DNA of 64,000 bases from the NCBI GenBank assembly GCA_040791665.1, contig JBFNNX010000013.1:303580-367579 (forward strand), written 5' to 3'. Shown piece after piece: positions 34,782 through 42,531 of this stretch. Under the pieces are notes generated by a model, which was given only the letters and a program-made list of their open reading frames with translations, ran no database searches and was not told the origin of the DNA. This stretch comes from Thiodiazotropha sp040791665. Its GTDB lineage: Bacteria; Pseudomonadota; Gammaproteobacteria; Chromatiales; Chromatiaceae. A program made the position numbers and the translations under genes. The stretch's first letter is position 1, and each line of letters opens with the position of its first letter.

Positions 34782-34804
34782 AAAAATCAAGCCGGTAAAC
34801 CGGC
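34782..34804 (-). terminator. Probable intrinsic terminator after cmk
   Basis: On the minus strand the stem GCCGG-TTTA-CCGGC (34804-34791) is followed by TTGATTTTT. It begins about 28 nt past the cmk stop. The stem is short, so termination may be partial, letting some transcription continue into rpsA. Confidence 0.55.
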
Positions 34805-34832
34805 CACCACTCTCAACTGGTGAGTCAGAGGA

Positions 34833-35507
34833 CTAGTTTTGAATATCCGACAGGGCGGCGCTTATCTTCTGCATCGCCTGCTCATATACTTCATCGATAG
34901 TCATCGCCGTCGAATCCAACCGGTATGCTGATTCCGAAGCGACGAGCGGCGCCACGGCACGTTTACTGTCGCGCTCATCCCGTTCTCTGATCTCTTCAGT
35001 AAGACGGGCGAGATTAACACCTAACCCCTTTTCTTTCAACTGTTTATAGCGCCTCTGTGCCCTTTCCTCGGCACTTGCGGTAAGAAATATCTTGAGCTTC
35101 GCTTGAGGAAAAACCACCGTTCCCATATCTCGTCCATCCGCCACCAGGCCTGGTGGCTTGGCATAGTTGCGTTGCCATGCCAACAACGCTTCACGAACCT
35201 GAGGGATTGCAGCCACTTTGGATGCCGCATTGCCGATGGTTTCGGTTCGGATGATCTGAGATACGTCTTCTCCGTCCAACAGCACCTGTCCACGCTCGAA
35301 TGATAATGGCATCTTTCTCGCCATATCGATAACTTTATCTACACTTTCCCCGTCGATACCAGCACGTTCGGCCATTAATCCCAAAACGCGATATATCGCG
35401 CCACTATCGAGAAAATGCCAACCCAAAGTCTCCGCGATGCGTTGCGCAAGGGTTCCCTTACCCGATCCCGAAGGTCCGTCTACAGTAATTACCGGCACCC
35501 TGACCAC
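34833..35507 (-). CDS. cmk: Cytidylate kinase
   Basis: 224 residues with a GTG start that overlaps the aroA stop by one base. Walker A 'GPSGSGKGTLAQRIAETL' is near residue 11. 'DSGAIYRVLG', 'VADGRDMGTVVFP' and 'RDERDSKRAVAPL' are CMP kinase motifs. It phosphorylates CMP and dCMP. The position between aroA and rpsA is conserved. Confidence 0.96.
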   Translation of the reverse strand: MVRVPVITVDGPSGSGKGTLAQRIAETLGWHFLDSGAIYRVLGLMAERAGIDGESVDKVIDMARKMPLSFERGQVLLDGEDVSQIIRTETIGNAASKVAAIPQVREALLAWQRNYAKPPGLVADGRDMGTVVFPQAKLKIFLTASAEERAQRRYKQLKEKGLGVNLARLTEEIRERDERDSKRAVAPLVASESAYRLDSTAMTIDEVYEQAMQKISAALSDIQN

Positions 35508-36823
35508 TATTTGAACACCTCATCAATCCGCAGTCCCATATCTGCCGCAGTGGAGACGAATCCGGGAAAGGAGGTATTTACATTGGCACAGTCGGCAATC
35601 TCAATGGGGCCTGTTGCCCTCAATCCCGCCATCGCGAACGACATTGCAATTCTATGATCACCATGACTCTCCACCTCACCACCCTGTAGTGTTCCACCCT
35701 GTATGACGATTCCGTCAGGAGTCGGATCGGCCCGGATACCGAGTCTCTGCAAACCTTCCGCCATGACCTGGATACGATCACTCTCCTTGACCCGCAGCTC
35801 TTCTGCGCCATGTAAGCGTGTTTCGCCCCGGGCGCAGGCTGCGGCGACGAAGACGGCAGGAAACTCATCGATTGCCAGCGGCACCAGCTCCTCGGGTATA
35901 TCGATGCCATGCAATCCTTTCGAGCTGACGCGTATATCGGCGACCGGTTCACCACCGACCATTCTCTCATTGAGGAGCGCTATCTCGGCGCCCATCAACT
36001 TGAGAATGGAAATCACACCGTCCCGGGTGGGATTGATGCCCACATGTTGCAGCATCATCTCCGATCCTTCGGCAATAGAGGCCCCGACAAGAAAGAAGGT
36101 TGCCGATGAGATATCCGCTGGTATGTCGATTTCGCAAGCTCTCAATCGCCCTCCTCCAGTCAGACATATTCTGTTGGCATCGCATCTCACCGGATAGCCG
36201 AATCCCTGCAGCATACGCTCGGTGTGGTCCCTTGTGGGTGCCGGTTCAGTGATACAGGTTTCACCCTCGGCACAGAGACCTGCCAACAACAGTGCCGATT
36301 TGACTTGAGCGCTGGCCATCGGCAATTGGTAATCGATACCTTGCAAGCGGGGCTGGGGACGAATCTGCAATGGCGCCGTGAAAGCCTCTGTCGAACCTAT
36401 GATCGCGCCCATCCGAGAAAGTGGATCGATTACCCGCCGCATGGGTCGGCCCGACAGTGAGCTGTCGCCCGTCAGGGTCACCGTCAAGCCCTGACCTGCC
36501 AGCAGACCGGTCAGCAGGCGCATCGAAGTCCCGGAATTTCCCAGATCCAGGGTGTCGTCCGGTGCCTGCAACCCGTGCATGCCGACACCATGAATAGTCA
36601 CCCGGCCCTGTGTCGGCCCTTCGATGGTCACCCCCATTTGGCGAAAGGCCTTCAAGGTGGCAAGGCTGTCTTCGCCTTCCAGGAATCCTTTTACCTCAGT
36701 GACGCCATCAGCCAACGAGCCGAGCATGATCGACCTGTGGGAGATCGATTTATCGCCAGGCACACGTAGACTGCCGATCAGTTTGCCGCCTGGTTGTATT
36801 CGATAATTGATTTGTCGTTGCAA
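35507..36823 (-). CDS. aroA: 3-phosphoshikimate 1-carboxyvinyltransferase (EPSP synthase)
   Basis: 438 residues from a TTG start; GAGTGG lies 7 nt before it. Motifs: 'GDKSISHRSIMLGSLADG' at the N-terminus, 'LDLGNSGTSMRLL' with 'GDSSLSGRPMRR' in the first half, and 'ESDRI' with 'DHRIAMSFAMAG' in the second. It joins PEP to shikimate-3-phosphate in chorismate synthesis. It belongs to the block of aromatic genes running leftward, with a 122-nt gap from tyrA. The TTG start is worth noting because no other start fits the alignment. Confidence 0.95.
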   Translation of the reverse strand: MQRQINYRIQPGGKLIGSLRVPGDKSISHRSIMLGSLADGVTEVKGFLEGEDSLATLKAFRQMGVTIEGPTQGRVTIHGVGMHGLQAPDDTLDLGNSGTSMRLLTGLLAGQGLTVTLTGDSSLSGRPMRRVIDPLSRMGAIIGSTEAFTAPLQIRPQPRLQGIDYQLPMASAQVKSALLLAGLCAEGETCITEPAPTRDHTERMLQGFGYPVRCDANRICLTGGGRLRACEIDIPADISSATFFLVGASIAEGSEMMLQHVGINPTRDGVISILKLMGAEIALLNERMVGGEPVADIRVSSKGLHGIDIPEELVPLAIDEFPAVFVAAACARGETRLHGAEELRVKESDRIQVMAEGLQRLGIRADPTPDGIVIQGGTLQGGEVESHGDHRIAMSFAMAGLRATGPIEIADCANVNTSFPGFVSTAADMGLRIDEVFK

Positions 36824-36945
36824 GTTAATACCACTCGTTTGCAGTCGCTGAAACCATACATAGCCTGGTCAGCAATCCTTTGTTTGTTCTATTTTCCACA
36901 TGCCTTCAGGAGAAGCCATGTAATCCTCCGCCGCCATGCCGGTTG

Positions 36946-37818
36946 CTAGCTTTGGTTGACACCATCCACATATCTGTCGCGCGCCTGTTTCGCACGTTGA
37001 AATATCTCCAGCAATCCTGCTTCATCGCCACTTTGCAGCAGCGCCGCAAGCTCATGCAGCTCATCGGCAAAATGCGTCAACATTTCGTTTAGGGAACTCC
37101 GGTTGGCAATACAGATGTCGCGCCACATCACAGGATTGCTTGATGCGATCCTGGTGAAATCCCTGAAGCCGCCAGCGGCGAAGCGAAAGATTTCATCATT
37201 CTCCTTCATTCGCGCCAGACTATCGACCAGGGTAAAGGCCAACATATGAGGCAGATGACTGGTGGCCGCCAATACCTCGTCATGGTGTTCAACGGTCATC
37301 CGAACCACTTCCGCCCCACACTGTTGCCACATCCTTTCGACGCGCAGGAGCGCATTCTTATCGGTTTCTTGCAGCGGGGTGAGTATGACACGGCGATTGC
37401 GATACAGCTCGGCAAACGCCGCTTCAGCCCCACTGCGTTCGGTTCCGGCAATGGGGTGGCCGGGAACGAAAAAACCGGGCATTTCGCCGAATACCGCTTT
37501 AACATCGCTTACCACACTGCCCTTGACGCTGCCTGCATCGGTTACCACTGCATGATCGGCGAGCTGACCGCGCATAGCTGCCAGGGTATCGCGCATTGCG
37601 CCCAAGGGAACCGAGAGCAGGACCAAATCGGCACCTTGAACCGCCACACTTACATCGTGGGTGTAGTGATCGATCGCGCCCAAGGATTGTGCTTTGATCA
37701 AATTGGCCTCCCCGCGGCCACAACCGACCACCTCTTTCACCACGCCCTCTTCCTTCAGGGCCAGGGCGGCAGAACCACCTATCAGACCGACTCCGATAAT
37801 AGCAAGCTTATCAATCAC
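36946..37818 (-). CDS. tyrA: Prephenate (arogenate) dehydrogenase
   Basis: 290 residues. An N-terminal Rossmann motif 'IIGVGLIGGSAALALK' binds NAD(P). 'GHPIAGTERSGAEAA' and 'HDEVLAATSHLPHMLAFTLV' are the TyrA catalytic signatures, with the essential His in the first. It converts prephenate to 4-hydroxyphenylpyruvate (or arogenate to tyrosine). No fused chorismate mutase is present; that activity is on PheA. Its start overlaps the hisC stop by 4 nt. Confidence 0.94.
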   Translation of the reverse strand: MIDKLAIIGVGLIGGSAALALKEEGVVKEVVGCGRGEANLIKAQSLGAIDHYTHDVSVAVQGADLVLLSVPLGAMRDTLAAMRGQLADHAVVTDAGSVKGSVVSDVKAVFGEMPGFFVPGHPIAGTERSGAEAAFAELYRNRRVILTPLQETDKNALLRVERMWQQCGAEVVRMTVEHHDEVLAATSHLPHMLAFTLVDSLARMKENDEIFRFAAGGFRDFTRIASSNPVMWRDICIANRSSLNEMLTHFADELHELAALLQSGDEAGLLEIFQRAKQARDRYVDGVNQS

Positions 37819-38927
37819 CGTTTTAGTACCTTCTTTAGCGTCGTCAAGAGACGATCGTTCTCCTCTTCCAACCCGACAGAGATGCGTAAATGGTTAGGCA
37901 ACCCGTAGTTGGCAATCGGTCTAGTGATACATCCTTCGCGCAGCAATGCCCGATCGACCTTTTGGGCATCCTCTCCAACATCGACAGCTATAAAATTCGC
38001 CACCGAAGGAATATAGTCGAGCCCCAATGTTTCGAAACCCTGCTGGTACTGTTGCATACCCTTGTTGTTGAGTGCAATCGAACGCCGAATGAAGTCTTGA
38101 TCATCAAGCGCGGCCAATGCCGCCGATTGCGCCAGGGCATTGACATTGAAAGGCTGTCGTACCCGATTCAACAGATCGGCAATGGCGGCACTCGATAGTC
38201 CGTAACCGATACGTAACGATGCCAGTCCATAAGCCTTGGAAAAGGTGCGGGTCACTATCAGATGGGGAAACCGTTCCAGCCACGCGGTGGCATCCGGAAA
38301 GTTACGCGCCTGAACATATTCGAAATAGGCTTCATCGATAACCACGATGAGATGGTCCGGCAGCTGAAGTAAAAACGAGTACAGCTCCGTTTCCGTGAGC
38401 CGGGTACCGGTTGGATTATTCGGATTTGCAATCCAGATCACCCTGGTCCTGGGCGTGATCATTTGTAACATCCGATCAAGGTCGTGGCCGTAGTCCTTGG
38501 CCGGAGCAACCGCCAGCCTGGCACCGACAGCCTGACTGCTTATTGGGTAAACGGCAAAGGCATATTCTGAAAACAGAGACTCGACATGCGGCGAAAGAAA
38601 TACCCGGGCGACCATGTCCAGGACGTCATTTGAACCATTACCGAGGGTAATGCAGGCGGGATCCACGGCATGCTTTTCGGCAAGCCGCTGACGCAGTCGA
38701 TAGCCCCCGCCGTCGGGATAGCGGGATAGCTCTGGCGCATACTGGCATATAGCCTCGATGACCTTTTCGCTAACGCCCAAGGGATTTTCGTTGGATGCCA
38801 GTTTGATCGAGTGACTGATACCCAGTTCGCGTTCTAACTCAGCGATCGGCTTACCGGGCAAATAGGGCTTCAAGTCCTCGATACCCGGCGCGGCAAGCTC
38901 AAGAAAGGGGTTTGTCTGATTTGCCAT
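37815..38927 (-). CDS. hisC: Histidinol-phosphate / aromatic aminotransferase HisC
   Basis: 370 residues, a PLP fold-type I enzyme. 'ASNENPLGVSEK' at the N-terminus, 'NPNNPTGTRL' in the middle, 'VVIDEAYFEY' and the PLP lysine in 'RTFSKAYGLASLRIGYG'. In this location, between pheA and tyrA, the enzyme probably serves as aromatic aminotransferase as well as, or instead of, a histidine enzyme. A second hisC may exist with the his operon elsewhere. Confidence 0.94.
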   Translation of the reverse strand: MANQTNPFLELAAPGIEDLKPYLPGKPIAELERELGISHSIKLASNENPLGVSEKVIEAICQYAPELSRYPDGGGYRLRQRLAEKHAVDPACITLGNGSNDVLDMVARVFLSPHVESLFSEYAFAVYPISSQAVGARLAVAPAKDYGHDLDRMLQMITPRTRVIWIANPNNPTGTRLTETELYSFLLQLPDHLIVVIDEAYFEYVQARNFPDATAWLERFPHLIVTRTFSKAYGLASLRIGYGLSSAAIADLLNRVRQPFNVNALAQSAALAALDDQDFIRRSIALNNKGMQQYQQGFETLGLDYIPSVANFIAVDVGEDAQKVDRALLREGCITRPIANYGLPNHLRISVGLEEENDRLLTTLKKVLKR

Positions 38928-38955
38928 GGTGCTGTTCGAAGAGCGGAATCAGCGG

Positions 38956-40041
38956 CTATATGACTGCCTTGGGATAGGACCCGAGGACCTTGAACTGAGT
39001 GGCCGCCTGTTCAATCTCATGCAGGGCCGAGGCGAGATTGTCATCGCTTCTGTGGCCCTCCACATCGATGAAAAAAAGATAGTCCCAGCGCCCCCTGCGG
39101 GATGGACGTGATTCAATGCGTGTCATGCTGATACCGTGTTCGGCAAAGGGCGTAAGCATGGTATGCAGACCACCCGCTTTGTTATGGGTAGAGAACATGA
39201 TACTGGTTTTATCGCCCCCACTGCGCGGCGAGTCCTGCATACCGATCACCAGAAAACGGGTTGTATTGCCAGGTTCATCCTCAATGTTCGACGCCAGAAC
39301 ACTAAGCTGGTAGATCTCACCGGCCGCCTCACCCGCGATGGCAGCGGCATTGGCTATTTCGGTTGCAAGTCTGGCGGCCTCTGCGTTACTGCCGACATCA
39401 ACTCGTTCCACATGGGGGAGGTGTTGATCGAGCCACCCCCGACATTGGGCTAGGGATTGGGCATGGGAGTAGACCACCTTGATCTGCTCCGTGGCACTCG
39501 CCCGGCTGAGCAACTGGTGATTGATCGGCAATGAAACCTCACCGCAGATCCGCAGTGGCGAACTGACGAAGGTATCCAGGGTGTGGGTAATCACGCCTTC
39601 GGTGGAGTTTTCCACCGGCACCACACCATATTGGCAGGCACCGGCTTCCACCTCGCGAAAGGTATCCGGTATGGAGCCCATGGCTGTAGTGATAACCGAA
39701 TGTCCAAAATGCTTAAGCACTGCCTCCTGGGTGTAGGTCCCATCCGGCCCAAGGAAGGCAACGCTCAAGGTCTGCTCCAAGGCCAGACAGGCCGACATGA
39801 TCTCCCGGAACAGTCTTGCCATCTCCTCGTCCTGCAGCGGTCCCCGGTTTCGATCCTTGATACGGCGCAATACCTCTGCCTCGCGTTCGGGACGATAAAA
39901 AGCCGTGCGCGGATCCTCGTTTAATTTGATGCGCGCAACTTCCTGGGCCGCTTCCGCCCGTTCACTGATCAGCTGCTGCAGCTGCAGATCGATCTCATCG
40001 ATTCGCTGTCGGATGGCACTCAGTTTCGCATCATCATTCAT
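38956..40041 (-). CDS. pheA: Bifunctional chorismate mutase / prephenate dehydratase
   Basis: 361 residues. A chorismate mutase domain (about 1-88, 'IRQRIDEIDLQLQQLI') is fused to prephenate dehydratase (about 92-270, 'VAFLGPDGTYTQEA', 'GVVPVENSTEGVI') and a C-terminal ACT domain (about 280-357, 'ESRPSRRGRWDYLFFIDVEG'). 'ESRP' marks the phenylalanine-binding feedback site. It drives chorismate to phenylpyruvate. It is 28 nt from hisC. Confidence 0.96.
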   Translation of the reverse strand: MNDDAKLSAIRQRIDEIDLQLQQLISERAEAAQEVARIKLNEDPRTAFYRPEREAEVLRRIKDRNRGPLQDEEMARLFREIMSACLALEQTLSVAFLGPDGTYTQEAVLKHFGHSVITTAMGSIPDTFREVEAGACQYGVVPVENSTEGVITHTLDTFVSSPLRICGEVSLPINHQLLSRASATEQIKVVYSHAQSLAQCRGWLDQHLPHVERVDVGSNAEAARLATEIANAAAIAGEAAGEIYQLSVLASNIEDEPGNTTRFLVIGMQDSPRSGGDKTSIMFSTHNKAGGLHTMLTPFAEHGISMTRIESRPSRRGRWDYLFFIDVEGHRSDDNLASALHEIEQAATQFKVLGSYPKAVI

Positions 40042-40098
40042 GGATTGGTCCTGGGGCCCTTTAACACTGATCCAATCGGCTCCGCACCCGGTTTGGCC

Positions 40099-41274
40099 CT
40101 ACTCTGTACCTGACAATGAGCGTACCGATAATACACCATCGATGGAAGCCAGTGTCTCCAACAACTCGGCACTGGGCTGCTTGTCCACGTCCAGAAGGGT
40201 TACCGCAATATCGTCCCGGGACTTGTTGAGCATATCCAGGATATTCAATCCCTCATTGGCCAAATCGGTGGATATCTGTCCCACCATGTTGGGTACATTG
40301 CTGTTCACGACAGCGATGCGAAAACCACCGTTTCTCGGCAGATTAATGCTGGGGAAGTTGACTGAATTGGTGATATTGCCGTTTTCCAGGTAGTCGCGAA
40401 CCTCATCGGCCACCATGATCGCGCAGTTATCCTCCGCCTCCTTGGTTGAGGCCCCCAAGTGAGGCAAGGTAATCACTCGCGGATGATCCTTCAACAGATT
40501 GCTGGGAAAATCGCACACATATGCATAGAGTTGGCCACTGTCCAGGGCGGCCACCGTGGCTTCGTCATTGATGATGCCGTTGCGGGCAAAATTGAGCAGC
40601 ACCGATCCAGGCTTCATCAGCTTCAACCGCTCGGCATTGATCATATTGGCAGTGGCATCCGTCAGCGGCACATGAAAAGTCACGAAGTCCGACTTGGAGA
40701 GCAGATCATCCACACTCAATGCCTGCTCCACTTCCGAAGCGAGTTTCCATGCGCTTTGGACCGTGATGGTGGGATCGTATCCGATCACATTCATGCCGAG
40801 GGCCCGACAGGCATTGGCAACCTTGACGCCGATTGCGCCAAGCCCGATGACGCCCATGGTACGCCCCGGCAGTTCAAAGCCGACGAAATTCTTCTTTCCC
40901 GACTCCACCTGTTTGGAAATACCCCCATCATCCCCGGACAACTCTGTAGCAAAGCGCCAGGCCGGCCCCAGGTTTCGAGCCGCCAGCAGCGCACCGGCCA
41001 GCACAAGCTCCTTGACCGCATTGGCATTGGCACCCGGCGCATTAAAGACCGGTATCCCCTTATCGGTCATCTCGGCCACAGGGATATTATTGACGCCGGC
41101 ACCGGCCCGTCCGATCGCCTTCACCGTTTCCGGGATCGACATGCCATGCATTTTATGGGATCGCAACAGAATCGCATCCGGATGGGTGATCTCTGAGGCG
41201 ACTTCGTAGGTGTCACGGGGCAGACGATCAAGGCCCGCCACGGAGATGTTGTTCAATGTCAGAATCTTGTACAT
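40099..41274 (-). CDS. serA: D-3-phosphoglycerate dehydrogenase SerA
   Basis: 391 residues from the ATG at 41274 ('MYKILTLNNIS'), 4 nt after the serC stop; the longer frame to 41439 overlaps serC and is rejected. The NAD loop 'GLGAIGVKVANACRALG' is present, with 'VPLTDATANMINAERL' and the catalytic His in 'VITLPHLGASTKEAEDN'. A C-terminal ACT domain (about 315-391) is likely for serine feedback. It makes phosphohydroxypyruvate for the SerC step next door. serA placed between serC and pheA is a variation on the usual serC-pheA order. Confidence 0.94.
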   Translation of the reverse strand: MYKILTLNNISVAGLDRLPRDTYEVASEITHPDAILLRSHKMHGMSIPETVKAIGRAGAGVNNIPVAEMTDKGIPVFNAPGANANAVKELVLAGALLAARNLGPAWRFATELSGDDGGISKQVESGKKNFVGFELPGRTMGVIGLGAIGVKVANACRALGMNVIGYDPTITVQSAWKLASEVEQALSVDDLLSKSDFVTFHVPLTDATANMINAERLKLMKPGSVLLNFARNGIINDEATVAALDSGQLYAYVCDFPSNLLKDHPRVITLPHLGASTKEAEDNCAIMVADEVRDYLENGNITNSVNFPSINLPRNGGFRIAVVNSNVPNMVGQISTDLANEGLNILDMLNKSRDDIAVTLLDVDKQPSAELLETLASIDGVLSVRSLSGTE

Positions 41275-41278
41275 GTTG

Positions 41279-42361
41279 TTATCCGTTGACCCGTTCAAAC
41301 TCAGCCATGAAATCGATAAGCGCCTTGACCCCATCTTCGGGCATGGCGTTATAGATACTGGCACGCATCCCACCCACTGAGCGATGTCCCTTGAGCGTCT
41401 TGAGGCCGGCAGCACCCGCCTCTTCGATAAACTTTCCATCCAGCTCGGAGTCGGCCAAAGTGAATGGAACGTTCATCCAGGACCGGCTGTCGGGCGATAC
41501 CGGGTTGGCGTAGAAATCGGAATTGTCAATGGCACTGTAGAGCGCTTGCGCCTTGCGTTGGTTGATGACAGCCATGCCGGCCAGTCCACCTTTTTCCTTT
41601 AACCATTTGAACACCAAACCTGCCAGGTACCAGCCGTAGGTCGGCGGTGTGTTGTACATGGAGCCATTGTCGCTATGGGTTATATATTGAAACATCGCCG
41701 GTGTACTGTCTGGGGCGTTTCCAATCAGGTCCTCGCGTACGATGGCAATGGTCAAACCGGCGGGTCCGATATTCTTCTGCGCACCTGCATAGATAATCCC
41801 ATACTTCGAAACATCGAGCGGGCGTGACAGGATGGTCGATGAAAAATCGGCAACCAGCGGGACACCGGCAGTCTCCGGCACATAGGGAAACTCAACACCC
41901 TGGATGGTCTCGTTTGGTGTGTAGTGCACATAGGCGGCACCGGGGTTGAGGTTGAGTTCCGACTGTCCGGGCGTGGTGGTGAATTTTGTCTCTTCCGTGG
42001 TAGCCGCCAGATTGACAGTCGCAAAACGCTTGGCTTCCGCAATCGCCTTTTTCGACCAGGAACCGGTATTGATGTAATCGACCTTGGCGTTATCCCGAAT
42101 CAGATTCATCGGCACCATGGCAAACTGACTGGACGCGCCACCCTGGAGGAACATCACCTTGTAGTTGTCAGGTACCTGCAGCAATTCACGCAGATCAGAC
42201 TCCGCCTGCTCAGCGATGGACATGAACTCCTTCCCCCGGTGGCTCATCTCCATAACCGACATCCCGGCGCCGCGCCAATCAAGCATCTCGTCCCTGGCCT
42301 GCTGCAGAACCTCTTCCGGTAACATCGCGGGACCGGCACTAAAGTTAAAGACTCGTGACAT
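41279..42361 (-). CDS. serC: Phosphoserine aminotransferase
   Basis: 360 residues. 'FNFSAGPAMLPEEVLQQA' at the N-terminus, 'LQGGASSQFAMVPMNL', and the PLP lysine in 'IIYAGAQKNIGPAGL'. It aminates 3-phosphohydroxypyruvate to phosphoserine and also serves pyridoxal synthesis. It precedes serA by 4 nt and follows gyrA on the same strand with a 170-nt gap. Confidence 0.96.
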   Translation of the reverse strand: MSRVFNFSAGPAMLPEEVLQQARDEMLDWRGAGMSVMEMSHRGKEFMSIAEQAESDLRELLQVPDNYKVMFLQGGASSQFAMVPMNLIRDNAKVDYINTGSWSKKAIAEAKRFATVNLAATTEETKFTTTPGQSELNLNPGAAYVHYTPNETIQGVEFPYVPETAGVPLVADFSSTILSRPLDVSKYGIIYAGAQKNIGPAGLTIAIVREDLIGNAPDSTPAMFQYITHSDNGSMYNTPPTYGWYLAGLVFKWLKEKGGLAGMAVINQRKAQALYSAIDNSDFYANPVSPDSRSWMNVPFTLADSELDGKFIEEAGAAGLKTLKGHRSVGGMRASIYNAMPEDGVKALIDFMAEFERVNG

Positions 42362-42531
42362 CTATAGCCTCTCAATATCGTGAATAGTTTGGAAATTCAT
42401 CAATTAAAATTTCTTTAGGCACTTGCCGGGGGGAAGACGCAATCCGAAAACCATCAAACTCAAGCGTATCGAGTTTTTCCATGCACAAGTGAAGCGTGTA
42501 CATATCATTACCGGACGAAGGCGTGAGATAT